Shown in pieces: positions 27,375-36,779 of a stretch of DNA of 64,000 nucleotides (the stretch's first letter is position 1; each line of letters starts with the position of its first letter). The notes under the pieces are model-generated. The model was not told the origin of the DNA. It made no database searches and worked only from the letters and a program-made list of their open reading frames with translations. The stretch comes from Marivita lacus (GTDB lineage: Bacteria > Pseudomonadota > Alphaproteobacteria > Rhodobacterales > Rhodobacteraceae). The position numbers and the translations under genes were made by a program. Where the stretch lies: NCBI RefSeq assembly GCF_014637725.1, contig NZ_BMFC01000008.1, positions 1 through 64,000 of the forward strand. The letters run 5' to 3'.

Positions 27375-28334
27375 CTACATCCCGTTCGTGAACAGGAAGG
27401 TCATGTAACCTGCATAGAAGGTCAGCATGAGAGCGCCCCAAGCGCGCCCGATCTTCTTCGACGCGAACAGCAAGGCGAGCAGCAGGAGCGCCGCACCGAG
27501 CATGACCGGCGTGTCGATCGCGCGGAAGCGTGCGCTGACCTCGATCGGCTGGATCACCACCGTCACGCCGAGGATCGCGAGGATGTTGAAGATATTCGAG
27601 CCGATCACGTTGCCGAGGACCACATCCGAGTGACGCCGGATGGCGGCGACGATGGCGGTGGCAAGCTCGGGCAGCGAGGTGCCAATGGCCACGAGCGACA
27701 GGCCAATCACGGCATCTGGCACACCGAAATCGCGGGCGATGTTCACCGCCCCCTCGACCAGCATGTCAGCCCCGAACACCAGGGCTGCGGTGCCGCCGAG
27801 TGCGAGAACCGGTGCGAGCCAGGGTCGCGGCAGGGGAATGTCCTTGAACTCCTCCGCTTCGTGCTGGAACGTTTTCGCGTCGCGATCGCGTTTTTCCAAC
27901 CAGTAGCTGGAGAAGAGGTACCCCGTAAGGACCACGAGCATCGCGATGCCCTCGATACGCGTGATGATCTCGCCCTGCACCAGCGCGAAAGCCGCGAGAG
28001 ATACGAGCGTCGCAACAAGCGCCTCTCGCACAGCAGTGCGGTCCCATCCGAGGATCGGCGCGATGATGGCAGCCACACCGACAATCAGCAGGATATTTGC
28101 GATGTTGGAGCCAACGACGTTGCCTAGGGCGATTTCAGGCGCGCCGTCGAGCGCCGCGTTGACCGAGACGAGCAGCTCGGGCGTCGAGGTACCGAAACCG
28201 ACGATGACCAGCCCGATCAGAAGCTTCGATATGCCGAGGCGCTCGGCGATCGCAACGGAACCTCGCACCAGCCCCTCACCGCCGAGGAACAGCAAAACGA
28301 GGCCTGCGGCCACGAGGAGGAGATCATGATGCAT
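27375..28334 (-). CDS. calcium/sodium antiporter (CaCA, YrbG type)
   Basis: A 319-aa inner-membrane exchanger with about ten helices arranged as two inverted repeats. Both alpha-repeat signatures are intact: GFGTSTPELLVSVNAALDGA with EIALGNVVGSNIANILLIVG in the first half, and AIGTSLPELATAIVAAIRRH with DVVLGNVIGSNIFNILAILG in the second. The Glu in each TSxPE motif binds the transported cation. GGAACAAGA precedes the ATG. Single gene, with no obvious operon partner. Confidence 0.93.
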   Translation of the reverse strand: MHHDLLLVAAGLVLLFLGGEGLVRGSVAIAERLGISKLLIGLVIVGFGTSTPELLVSVNAALDGAPEIALGNVVGSNIANILLIVGVAAIIAPILGWDRTAVREALVATLVSLAAFALVQGEIITRIEGIAMLVVLTGYLFSSYWLEKRDRDAKTFQHEAEEFKDIPLPRPWLAPVLALGGTAALVFGADMLVEGAVNIARDFGVPDAVIGLSLVAIGTSLPELATAIVAAIRRHSDVVLGNVIGSNIFNILAILGVTVVIQPIEVSARFRAIDTPVMLGAALLLLALLFASKKIGRAWGALMLTFYAGYMTFLFTNGM

Positions 28335-28526
28335 TCTTGTTCCTGTCCAAAAGTTCCAGCCGCAAATGCACAGCCGCCGCTGGCAGATAGTGCGACCTAT
28401 CGCGAAAAGGAACAGCCGGTACTGAATTGCGTTTCTGTTTTGAAAATTTCACCGGTTTGCAGGACCTGCGATTGCAATGACCCTCCGTCGATCTGATATC
28501 CACGGCGCGCAACGCAAGAGGATCAG

Positions 28527-28832
28527 ATGCAACGCGAGACCGCAAAAAGGCGAAGACCTTCGCTGTCGTTGCCCATCCTTCGGACATCCCGAAACCAGCA
28601 CAGGGCCGGGACGCTGATCCTCGGCAACCTTTTGACTGCGCTCGGCGAGGCATCTTTTGGCTGGACGATCGTGGTCTTTTCGTTGCTCACCTTGCTGCCG
28701 TTGCCGCCCGGATCGTCCCTGATCACAGCCCTGCCGCTTCTGGTAACGACCAGTCAGATGGTGCTTGGCTATCCGCATGTGAACCTGCCCGGACCGCTTG
28801 CGCGGTTGCCGCGTGACGCATCCAAGCTGTGA
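28527..28832 (+). pseudogene. ExoD-family membrane protein, C-terminally truncated
   Basis: About 101 codons resembling the first half of ExoD (exopolysaccharide synthesis/alkali tolerance) proteins: TLILGNLLTALGEASFGWTI, VVFSLLTLLPLPPGSSLITA and QMVLGYPHVNLPGPLARL. Full-length members are near 200 aa and continue with further helices that are absent here; the frame ends shortly after the LPGPLARLP stretch. Probably a broken gene. Confidence 0.55.
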
Positions 28833-29048
28833 CGATTTCGGGACAGTCCGCAATCCGATCCCGTTTTGACCTCGAGGACCTGGAGCCCCAATAGCCCGTG
28901 CATCGCTGCGTGACTGTTAAGGGGGGTCGGTTTACCAGACAGAAAGACCGTTCGGGCGGTTCCCGTTCCCCAGCAAATGATGACAGTCATGGAGATTGCT
29001 TCACGGTTTGCTCTCGAAGTCTTTCAATGAAACGCCTATTTCCCGAGC

Positions 29049-29348
29049 ATGTTGCAGCTAAGAACCCTCTGGCGGGGCGATTACGCCCTTTCCGACGCCT
29101 TCTGGACATGGGCACTCACCGTGGGCCTTCTGGTCAACGTCGTGACGAGCGTACTCTTCCTGTTCCTGATCACGCAGGATCTGGCATGGGCCGCGTTGCT
29201 CGTCGGGTATGGGGTTTCACTCCCCTACAATGTCGTTGCGGTAATCGGTGTATGGCGCGCCGCGGCACGGTACGATGGACCGACCATCCATGCCGATCTC
29301 GCCCGTGGCGCGACGGTGGTGCTGATGACGGTATTGAGCCTAACCTGA
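29049..29348 (+). CDS. small membrane protein, 99 aa
   Basis: Two to three hydrophobic segments (FWTWALTVGLLVNVVTSVLF, AALLVGYGVSLPYNVVAVIG) in a frame beginning MLQLRTLWRGDYALSDAF and ending with a Leu/Val helix. Similar uncharacterised alphaproteobacterial proteins share RGDxxLxxAFW and GVWRxAARYxGP. The ribosome-binding site is weak. Function unknown. Confidence 0.55.
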   Translation: MLQLRTLWRGDYALSDAFWTWALTVGLLVNVVTSVLFLFLITQDLAWAALLVGYGVSLPYNVVAVIGVWRAAARYDGPTIHADLARGATVVLMTVLSLT

Positions 29349-29755
29349 AGGTGCAGGCAGATGGCATGTTCATGTCCATCTTGGATCAGGCGCAGATCGA
29401 CTTCTGCTCACATCGTCGAGGAATGTTCCTGCCTCCGCCAGGCAAGCTTGCGCAGGGTTTTCGGTCGGCGATGCGGGTCTGGAGATCGGCTCGGTCAGCG
29501 AGGCTCAGGTAAAGGCGGATCTCCTGGCGTCTCATGCCCCGACACTGACACGGCTGGCCGTTAGATCGGAATCCTCCGTCGGGTGCAGGCCACGGGCTTC
29601 TAGATGCCATGACAGCGGTAGACTTGGCTGCCCAACTCAAAGCTGGACGTCTCATATGAGGCGCCAGAAACACACACACCGCTACCGCGGCTCGTTTTGA
29701 TGCGAATCACACGTATTTGATATTTGTTCCCAAATTTCCCCGCTAATTCTTTCTG
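29349..29755. other. gap upstream of the copper block
   Basis: About 400 bases with no convincing gene. The last 100 bases are AT-rich for this genome (GTATTTGATATTTGTTCCC) and probably carry the promoter for the copper genes. I looked for a CueR/MerR-type dyad and could not confirm one. Confidence 0.4.
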
Positions 29756-30163
29756 ATGATCGGTCGGAAAGCACGATTCGCCTCTTTGGCGACGATACGC
29801 ATTGTGGGGGCACTGCTCCTGCTCACTGCTTTCGCGTTTCAGTCGCTGAGTTATGCGTCCGGTCCTGCTGATCTGCTGACGCAGGAACAGCATCACGAAC
29901 AAGATCATGCATTGGCTGATCACCCGATCGAGTGCCCGATGGCGGCACAAGACATGATCGCTTCAGCGCTTGTCGATCAATGCCCAGATCATTTTGCATC
30001 TGGACATTGCTCTGTCACACAATGGTGTTTGCAAATCACCGGCGGTTTGACAAAAATAGACTTCCACGGAGTTCTGACGGCTCAAAGCCTCCGCTTCGAA
30101 GACGAACGCGCCTTGAAATCGCGCCCCTCCAGTCCCCAAGACCGCCCTCCCCGCCTCGTCTGA
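29756..30163 (+). CDS. small secreted or anchored protein at head of copper operon
   Basis: A 135-aa protein with an N-terminal signal or anchor helix (IRIVGALLLLTAFAFQSLSY), then a short mature part rich in His, Gln and Cys (QEQHHEQDHALADHPIECPM, ASGHCSVTQWC). Small proteins of this shape often precede Cus/Cop genes in roseobacters; the His/Met/Cys content suggests metal binding or sensing in the periplasm. I do not recognise a named family. It lies 93 bases before cusB and is probably co-transcribed. Confidence 0.55.
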   Translation: MIGRKARFASLATIRIVGALLLLTAFAFQSLSYASGPADLLTQEQHHEQDHALADHPIECPMAAQDMIASALVDQCPDHFASGHCSVTQWCLQITGGLTKIDFHGVLTAQSLRFEDERALKSRPSSPQDRPPRLV

Positions 30164-30256
30164 TCGTTCTTCGATGAGCTGTTGCACCTCTGCTTCAGCC
30201 CGCTTTGACCGTTTGGAAATGACCCGCCTTTGCGCTGGTCCAGACCGAGGCATACC

Positions 30257-32677
30257 ATGCGTGGACGATATTCAGCCCTGAGCATTCTTGCGCTAGCCGC
30301 AGGTGTTGCTGGGGGCATCTACTTGGAACGATTGTATTTGAACCCGGAAGACATGTCCGACGATGACGGGCCAGAGGTGCTCTACTGGGTGGCTCCGATG
30401 GATCCGAATTTCCGCCAACCCGGTCCGGGAAAATCTCCAATGGGGATGGATCTGATCCCGGTCTATGCGGGGCAGGAACCCTCTGGGGATCCCGCCGAGG
30501 TGACGCTGTCAGCCGCCGAGATCAACGCCATCGGAGTCCGCACGGCCCTGGCGCAGGTTTCGGAGATTTCACACCGCATCGAGACGGTTGGGTTTGTAGG
30601 CTACGACGAACATCTGACCAGTCACGTCCACACCCGTGTCGATGGGTGGATCGAAGTCCTGAACGTACGTGCGGTGGGCGACCAGGTCCGCAAGGGCGAC
30701 GTGCTTTTCGAATTGTTCTCTCCCGAGTTCGGCATTGCAAGTTTTGACTTCCTTCGAGCCAGCAAAGAAGGGATCGGCATTTCCCTCGAAGCGGCGCGCA
30801 ACAAATTGCGCAGCCATGGTGCGACGGACAGTCAGATCGCAGAGATCGAGGAGACCGGTGAAATGGCGCGGCGCATCCGTGTCGAAGCTCCGCGCGATGG
30901 CGTGGTGATCGGCCTTGCTGCAGCGGACGGCATGTTTCTGCAGCCAGGCACTCAAGCTGTCTCGATCACCGACCTCAGCGAAGTTTGGCTGATCGTCGAT
31001 GTGTTTGAACGCGACATTGCTCGCATGACAGACGACATGCGCGCCATCGCACGGTTCGAGCATTTGCCGGGGCGGACCTTTGAAGGTGAGATCGATTATG
31101 TTTATCCCGAGCTTGACCCGCAGACCCGAACACTCCCGGTGCGCCTGAGTTTCGACAACACGGAAGGTCTCTTGAGGCCCAACATGTTCGGCACCGTCAG
31201 TCTTGTTCCGGGCCACTCCCGGACCGCTCTCACCGTGCCGACAGAAGCGATCATCCGTACGGGGACAGCGGAACGCGTGATCCTGAAAAGCGGCGAAGGC
31301 ACGTTCATGCCGCGCCTGATCACAACCGGACTGCGCGACAATTTTGGTGAAGGTGGGCGCACGGAAGTGGTCCAGGGACTCGCGCCGGGTGAGGAGGTGG
31401 TTGCCTCGGCCCAATTCCTGATCGACAGCGAAAGCGCGCTCAGCGCCGGACTGATGCGCATGGCTCCAACCGATGAAGCGCCTGCGCGCGGCACCGGCGA
31501 ACTTATTGCTTTGGACCACTCGGCACGTATGGCGACCATTCAGCATGGCGAGCTCGAGAGTCTCGATTGGCCTGCCATGACGTCTCGCTTTCCGGTTCGT
31601 TCAGATGTGTCGCTGGATCGCATTGCGCCGGGCATGCAGGTCGCTTTTCGCGCAGCGCGTGGAGCGGATGGGCTACTTGGCTTGCTGGATCTCGGGAGCG
31701 ATGATGGCATTGCAGCGACCGGCAACGGGAAAATCTTGGCGGTCACGGCAGATGGCACGCTGACACTGACACACGACCCAATCCCGGAACTGGGTTGGCC
31801 CGCGATGCAGATGGATATGCCCGTCATTGGGTTCGATCCGTCCACAGTGCCGCTGGATGCTCCTGTCGAATTCGACCTCAGCAAGGGTGACGATGGTCTC
31901 TTTACCATTGTTGCCGTCCGCGCCGACGGAATGACGACAGCAGAGGCGGGGGCAGAGGTGGCATCGATGGCCACCGAAGCGCCACCGATCATGGTATCGG
32001 GCATCATCGATGTGCTGAACCAGACTGCGGGCACAGCAACCATTTCGCATGGTCCGATTTCCGAGATCGGGATGCCCGGCATGACCATGGACTTTGCAAT
32101 CGCGGACACGGTGGACCTGTCGGCCCTTCCTGTTGGTTCTGAAACCATGCTGACCTTCGCTCGTCCTGACGGGATGACGATGGTCCTCGCAGCAGCTGAA
32201 CCTGTCGCTCCGCCGATTGTCGTGTCGGGAACGATCGATGCGATTGATGCGGAGGTCCGCCAGGCGACCATCAGCCATGGTCCGATTGTCGAGATCGGAA
32301 TGCCTGGAATGACCATGGACTTTGCCATCGACGAGGCGCTCGACCCGACGGCACTGCCTATCGGTATCGAGGTCGAAATGACTTTTGCACGACCAGACGG
32401 GATGACCATGATCCTCCGGCAGGCTGAACCGATGGCGGCCCCGATGGAAGTCCGTGGTACCATCAACGCTGTCGATCTTGACACGGGCATGGCCAACATC
32501 AGTCACGGCCCGATGACCGAGATCGGGATGCCCGGCATGACCATGGACTTTGCCCTCGATGCTGCACTTGATCCCGGTTCCCTTCCCGTGGGGAACGAGA
32601 TCGTGCTTCAGCTGCATCGCAACGCGGACTTCTCGATGACGCTGGTCGGCACACGCGCACAGGAGGTCATTCAATGA
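30257..32677 (+). CDS. cusB: CusB-type RND adaptor fused to five CusF-like repeats
   Basis: Periplasmic adaptor of a CusCBA copper/silver efflux pump. The 806-aa protein is about twice normal CusB length. An N-terminal membrane anchor (ALSILALAAGVAGGIYLERL) is followed by a heavy-metal-binding-like segment (YWVAPMDPNFRQPGPGKSPM) lacking the usual Cys, then barrel-sandwich, hairpin and beta-barrel adaptor domains to about residue 405. The rest is five CusF-like domains starting near 412, 489, 580, 656 and 732. Repeat 2 keeps the CusF Cu ligand set H/W/M/M (HDPIPELGWPAMQMDM). Repeats 3-5 have Met in place of the capping Trp (HGP..EIGMPGMTMDFA). Repeat 1 has lost the last Met. The stop overlaps the cusA start (ATGA). 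Confidence 0.9.
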   Translation: MRGRYSALSILALAAGVAGGIYLERLYLNPEDMSDDDGPEVLYWVAPMDPNFRQPGPGKSPMGMDLIPVYAGQEPSGDPAEVTLSAAEINAIGVRTALAQVSEISHRIETVGFVGYDEHLTSHVHTRVDGWIEVLNVRAVGDQVRKGDVLFELFSPEFGIASFDFLRASKEGIGISLEAARNKLRSHGATDSQIAEIEETGEMARRIRVEAPRDGVVIGLAAADGMFLQPGTQAVSITDLSEVWLIVDVFERDIARMTDDMRAIARFEHLPGRTFEGEIDYVYPELDPQTRTLPVRLSFDNTEGLLRPNMFGTVSLVPGHSRTALTVPTEAIIRTGTAERVILKSGEGTFMPRLITTGLRDNFGEGGRTEVVQGLAPGEEVVASAQFLIDSESALSAGLMRMAPTDEAPARGTGELIALDHSARMATIQHGELESLDWPAMTSRFPVRSDVSLDRIAPGMQVAFRAARGADGLLGLLDLGSDDGIAATGNGKILAVTADGTLTLTHDPIPELGWPAMQMDMPVIGFDPSTVPLDAPVEFDLSKGDDGLFTIVAVRADGMTTAEAGAEVASMATEAPPIMVSGIIDVLNQTAGTATISHGPISEIGMPGMTMDFAIADTVDLSALPVGSETMLTFARPDGMTMVLAAAEPVAPPIVVSGTIDAIDAEVRQATISHGPIVEIGMPGMTMDFAIDEALDPTALPIGIEVEMTFARPDGMTMILRQAEPMAAPMEVRGTINAVDLDTGMANISHGPMTEIGMPGMTMDFALDAALDPGSLPVGNEIVLQLHRNADFSMTLVGTRAQEVIQ
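31994..32557 (+). repeat. three tandem 228-bp coding repeats (CusF-like domains 3-5)
   Basis: Copies begin at 31994, 32222 and 32450, exactly 228 bases (76 codons) apart. The most conserved block encodes GPxxEIGMPGMTMDFA and is nearly identical at DNA level (GGCATGACCATGGACTTTGC or one mismatch). This points to recent in-frame duplication inside cusB. Confidence 0.85.
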
Positions 32678-35600
32678 TCCCTGCCATCATTCGCGCTTCC
32701 ATCGCCAACCGGGTCATCGTCGTTGCGCTGGCAATCATGATGGGCGTTGTCGGTATCTGGGCGATCCGAGAAACTCCCGTGGATGCGATCCCGGATTTGT
32801 CCGACGTGCAGGTGATCGTTCGCACACCTTTTGCAGGCCAAGCACCCCAGGTGGTCGAAGACCAGGTAACCTATCCTATCGCAACCGCCATGCTGGCCGT
32901 TCCCGGTGCCAGCGATGTCCGCGGGTTCTCGTTTTTTGGCGACAGCTACGTTTATGTCGTGTTCGAGGACGGCACGGATCTCTACTGGGCCCGGACGCGT
33001 GTCTTGGAATATCTCGGCCAGATCACGGCAAACCTGCCGGAAGGTGTGTCGCCCCAGCTTGGGCCGGATGCCACGGGTGTGGGCTGGATCTATCAATACG
33101 CCCTGATCGACCGCACCGGCGGTCATGATCTGGCGCAGCTGCGCACGCTACAGGACTGGTTCCTGAAATATGAATTGCAGACCGTCGACGGCGTGTCCGA
33201 AGTCGCCACCATCGGCGGCATGGTCAAGCAGTACCAGGTGGTCGTCGATCCGAACAAGCTGCGCGCCTTTGACGTGACCCTGGCGCAGATCCGGACTGCC
33301 ATCCAGAATGCCAACCGCGAAACCGGCGGATCGGTGATCGAGATGGGCGAGGCTGAATTCATGGTCCGCTCCACCGGCTATGTCAACGATCTTGCCGATC
33401 TGGCCAAGGCGCCCCTCATGGTGAACCAGCGGGGCGCGGCACTGACGCTGGGAGATGTGGCCGACATCCGTCTTGGTCCCGAGATGCGGCGCGGCGTTGG
33501 GGAATTGAATGGCGAGGGTGACGCCGTTGGAGGCGTCGTGATCCTGCGTTGGGGTGGCAATGCATTGGCAACCATCCAGGCGGTCGAGACCCGGATCGAG
33601 GAATTGCGCGCATCTCTTCCCGAGGGCGTCGAGATCGTCACCACCTATAATCGTGCGGGAGTGATCGAGCGCGCAATCGAGAACCTGCAGAAGAAACTGA
33701 CCGAGGAATTCATCGTTGTCATCCTGGTCTGCGCGGCTTTTCTTCTACACATCCGGTCTTCCCTGGTGATCCTGCTGTCGCTTCCCTTGGGCATCTTTGC
33801 AGCCTTCATCATCATGAAATTCCAAGGCGTGAATGCCAACATCATGTCCTTGGGCGGCATTGCCATCGCGATCGGGGCGATGGTGGATGCGGCTATCGTG
33901 ATGATCGAAGCGATGCACCGACGGTTGGAAGAGGAAAAACTGAACAATGAGAACCGGTGGCGCATCGTCACCGAATGCGCAACAGAGGTCGGACCTGCGC
34001 TGTTCTTTTCGCTGGCGATCATCACGGTCAGCTTCCTGCCCGTCTTCGTGCTGGAAAGCCAGGAAGGGCGCCTTTTCAAGCCGCTGGCCTTTACCAAGAC
34101 ATACGCGATGGCAGCGGCCGCCATGCTGTCGATCACACTTGTGCCGGTCCTGATGGGATATTTCGTGCGGGGACGAATCCTGCCGGAACGGAAGAACCCG
34201 CTGAACCGGATCGTGATCTGGATTTACCGTCCGTTCCTGGATGCCGCCGTCGCCTGGCCTTGGGCGACCACCCTGCTGGCTGGTGTCCTCGTGGCCTCCA
34301 TGTGGTGGCCTCTGCAGCGCATCGGAACGGAGTTCATGCCCGAACTCAACGAGGGTGATTTCCTCTATATGCCGACCCTCTATCCCGGTGTGTCCATCGG
34401 CAAGGCGCGCGAAGTCCTGCAGCAATCCGACAGGCTGATCGCGACAGTACCGGAGGTGTTGACCGTCCATGGCAAGCTTGGTCGTGCGGAGACTGCCACC
34501 GACCCGGCACCACTGACCATGATCGAGACGACCATCCAGTTGCGCCCAGAAGAGGAATGGCGCGACGGCATGACCATGGAGATGATCCGCAACGAACTGG
34601 ACCGTGTCGTGCAGATCCCTGGTGTGACGAACGTCTGGATCCAGCCGATCAAGAACCGCATCGACATGCTGGCGACCGGCATCAAGACCCCCGTGGGCGT
34701 CAAGATATCGGGTGCGGATTTGAGCGTGATCGAGCAAATCGGGATCGAGGTCGAGCGTGTCGTGGCGGGCATCGAGGGCACATCGTCGGCTTATGCGGAG
34801 CGCCCCATTGGGGGTCGCTTTGTCGAAATCGACGTCAACCGCGATGCCGCCGCCCGTTACATGATGACCGTGCGCGACGTGCAGGACGTGGTACAGACCG
34901 CCATCGGAGGCATGCAGGTCTCGGAGTCGGTTGAGGGGTTGGAGCGTTTCCCGATCAACCTGCGTTATCCTCAGGAATGGCGCAACAGTCCGGAGCGCTT
35001 GCGCGATCTGCCCGTGGTGACGCCATCGGGTGCTCATATCCCTCTGGGAGCGATGGCAGAGATCAAGGTGGTTGACGGTCCGGGAATGATCCGGTCGGAA
35101 AACGCACGTCGCACGGGGTTCGTATTCATCGACATTTCTGGACGCGATCTGGGTGGATACGTCACGGAAGCACGCGAGGTCGTCGCCCGCGAAGTGACCC
35201 TTCCACCCGGATACTCCATCGCGTGGTCTGGGCAGTACGAATACATCGAGCGCATGCAGGAGCGACTAAAGCTCGTCGCTCCCGCAACCTTGCTGATCAT
35301 TACGCTGATGCTCTTCATGGCCTTCAATCGAGTGATCGAGGTGGGCATCATCCTTGCCGCCCTGCCGGTGGCTTTGGCAGGCGGCGTCTGGTTTCTGTGG
35401 TATCTGAACTTTGACATTTCTGTCGCGGTCCTGGTCGGATTCATCGCTCTGGCTGGCGTGGCGGTGGAGACCGCCATCGTGATGCTGCTCTACCTCAACC
35501 TCGCCTGGGAGAAACGAAAGAAGCTGGTAATCGCAGAGGCACGCAAGATGACATCCCAGGATGTGGAGGACGTCGTGTTCGAGGGCGCTCTGCTCCGGGT

Positions 35601-35865
35601 GCGGCCCAAGGTGATGACCGTCGCAACGATCTTCGCCGGTCTGATCCCGATCATGTATGGCACAGGTACTGGATCGGAAATCATGCAGCGTATTGCAGCC
35701 CCAATGGTCGGTGGCATGGCCACAGCGACCCTTCTGACCCTTTTCGTGATCCCCTCGATCTTCGTGATCTGGAAACGGCTCGCGTTGAAACGAGTCAATC
35801 GTGAATTGCAACAGTCCGCCATCACGAGGCCGCCATCTCCTCCCAGCGCGGTTCCCGCGGAATGA
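32674..35865 (+). CDS. cusA: CusA-type heavy-metal RND efflux pump
   Basis: Inner-membrane proton-driven Cu(I)/Ag(I) exporter of the HME-RND family, 1063 aa, the usual length. N-terminal IIRASIANRVIVVALAIMMG and ETPVDAIPDLSDVQVIV are classic. TM4 carries GGIAIAIGAMVDAAIVMIEA with the proton-relay Asp. The porter domain contains RPIGGRFVEIDVNRDAAARY, and the C-terminus has GTGSEIMQRIAAPMVGGMAT. It overlaps cusB by four bases and is followed after 35 bases by cusF. No CusC outer-membrane factor gene is present in the window, so one must be supplied from elsewhere. Confidence 0.95.
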   Translation: MIPAIIRASIANRVIVVALAIMMGVVGIWAIRETPVDAIPDLSDVQVIVRTPFAGQAPQVVEDQVTYPIATAMLAVPGASDVRGFSFFGDSYVYVVFEDGTDLYWARTRVLEYLGQITANLPEGVSPQLGPDATGVGWIYQYALIDRTGGHDLAQLRTLQDWFLKYELQTVDGVSEVATIGGMVKQYQVVVDPNKLRAFDVTLAQIRTAIQNANRETGGSVIEMGEAEFMVRSTGYVNDLADLAKAPLMVNQRGAALTLGDVADIRLGPEMRRGVGELNGEGDAVGGVVILRWGGNALATIQAVETRIEELRASLPEGVEIVTTYNRAGVIERAIENLQKKLTEEFIVVILVCAAFLLHIRSSLVILLSLPLGIFAAFIIMKFQGVNANIMSLGGIAIAIGAMVDAAIVMIEAMHRRLEEEKLNNENRWRIVTECATEVGPALFFSLAIITVSFLPVFVLESQEGRLFKPLAFTKTYAMAAAAMLSITLVPVLMGYFVRGRILPERKNPLNRIVIWIYRPFLDAAVAWPWATTLLAGVLVASMWWPLQRIGTEFMPELNEGDFLYMPTLYPGVSIGKAREVLQQSDRLIATVPEVLTVHGKLGRAETATDPAPLTMIETTIQLRPEEEWRDGMTMEMIRNELDRVVQIPGVTNVWIQPIKNRIDMLATGIKTPVGVKISGADLSVIEQIGIEVERVVAGIEGTSSAYAERPIGGRFVEIDVNRDAAARYMMTVRDVQDVVQTAIGGMQVSESVEGLERFPINLRYPQEWRNSPERLRDLPVVTPSGAHIPLGAMAEIKVVDGPGMIRSENARRTGFVFIDISGRDLGGYVTEAREVVAREVTLPPGYSIAWSGQYEYIERMQERLKLVAPATLLIITLMLFMAFNRVIEVGIILAALPVALAGGVWFLWYLNFDISVAVLVGFIALAGVAVETAIVMLLYLNLAWEKRKKLVIAEARKMTSQDVEDVVFEGALLRVRPKVMTVATIFAGLIPIMYGTGTGSEIMQRIAAPMVGGMATATLLTLFVIPSIFVIWKRLALKRVNRELQQSAITRPPSPPSAVPAE

Positions 35866-35900
35866 CTTCGAAAGCTTTACCTCAACCAGAAAGGCAACAC

Positions 35901-36245
35901 ATGAACCACCTGACTTTGATCACAGCTGCAGTCTTGCTCACGGCACCTGCGGCGTTTGCCCAAATGAACCATGGCAACATGGACCATTCCAACATGCCGA
36001 TGACAGGCGCACAGATGGAAGGTGCGGTGCATACCAAGGCCGTCGTGAATTCTATTGCGGACGGTACTGCCAACGTCAGCCATGATCCGATCCCGGAAAT
36101 CGGTTGGCCGGCCATGACCATGGACCTCGCTCTGGCTCCGGAGGCACAGATGATGGGTGAGGTCTCTGCGGGTGACAGCGTTACCCTGATGCTGATCAAG
36201 GGTGATGACGGCATGTACATGATCGGCGCGATGATGCCCGAGTGA
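35901..36245 (+). CDS. cusF: CusF periplasmic copper chaperone
   Basis: A 114-aa protein with a signal peptide (MNHLTLITAAVLLTAPAAFA), a Met/His-rich linker (MNHGNMDHSNMPMTGAQM) and one CusF OB-fold domain. The Cu(I) site is canonical: HDPIPEIGWPAMTMDLAL gives His, Trp and two Mets. It should hand periplasmic Cu(I)/Ag(I) to CusBA. The ATG at 35901 has AAAGGC ahead; an upstream start overlapping cusA is less likely because it would bury the signal peptide. Confidence 0.92.
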   Translation: MNHLTLITAAVLLTAPAAFAQMNHGNMDHSNMPMTGAQMEGAVHTKAVVNSIADGTANVSHDPIPEIGWPAMTMDLALAPEAQMMGEVSAGDSVTLMLIKGDDGMYMIGAMMPE

Positions 36246-36266
36246 TCTGGCTCGATGAAAAACGCA

Positions 36267-36299
36267 TCACAGGCAATGTCATCCAGACTTTGCCTGTGA
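36267..36299 (+). promoter_or_regulatory. perfect 10-bp inverted repeat between cusF and cytochrome c genes
   Basis: TCACAGGCAA (36267-36276) pairs with TTGCCTGTGA (36290-36299) around a 13-base loop. There is no T-run after it, so it is not a standard terminator. It may be an mRNA-stabilising or attenuating hairpin inside the operon, or a protein site. Confidence 0.5.
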
Positions 36300-36321
36300 C
36301 TGACGAAGGGAAGGAAAATTC

Positions 36322-36756
36322 TTGCGAAAGAGCTTCATACTTGGCGCGCTTGGCCTTGCCGTTCTGTTGGCCCTCGGATGGAACGCGTTCATTGAAGCGC
36401 CCGAACAACGGGCCGCAACGACAGGTGGCATCGGTGACGCATTGGTTGCCGTCTCTCTCCCTGACGCCTTGACTGGCAAGCAACAAATCGGTGCCCGGGC
36501 ATTCGAGACCAATTGTGCCACGTGTCACGGTGTCAACGCGGCTGGGCGCTATGGCATTGGCCCGCCCCTTGTGCACATCATTTACGAGCCCAGCCACCAT
36601 GGTGATCAGTCTTTTCACCTTGCCGTCATGAATGGTGTGCGAAGTCATCACTGGCCATACGGCAACATGCCCCCTGTTGACGGTCTGACAACAGGCGACG
36701 TGGATATGATCGTGGACTATGTTCGCGCGTTGCAACGGTCCAACGGTATCAACTGA
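36322..36756 (+). CDS. periplasmic or membrane-anchored c-type cytochrome
   Basis: A 144-aa mono-heme cytochrome c starting with TTG (GGGAAGGAAAATT before it). An N-terminal signal/anchor (FILGALGLAVLLALGWNAFI) precedes heme motif CATCHG near residue 65-70. The distal Met is in YGNMPPVDGL. It is encoded among copper-resistance genes, so it could deliver electrons to or from the multicopper oxidase or the respiratory chain; that link is inference. Neighbours on both sides are within 80 bases and on the same strand. Confidence 0.85.
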   Translation: MRKSFILGALGLAVLLALGWNAFIEAPEQRAATTGGIGDALVAVSLPDALTGKQQIGARAFETNCATCHGVNAAGRYGIGPPLVHIIYEPSHHGDQSFHLAVMNGVRSHHWPYGNMPPVDGLTTGDVDMIVDYVRALQRSNGIN

Positions 36757-36779
36757 AGCAGTCTCAACAGGAAGTCGTC

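Noticed and set aside
33745-35037. 430-codon minus-strand frame inside cusA
   Set aside because: Antisense to a clear RND pump; the product is His/Asp/Arg-rich with no domain.
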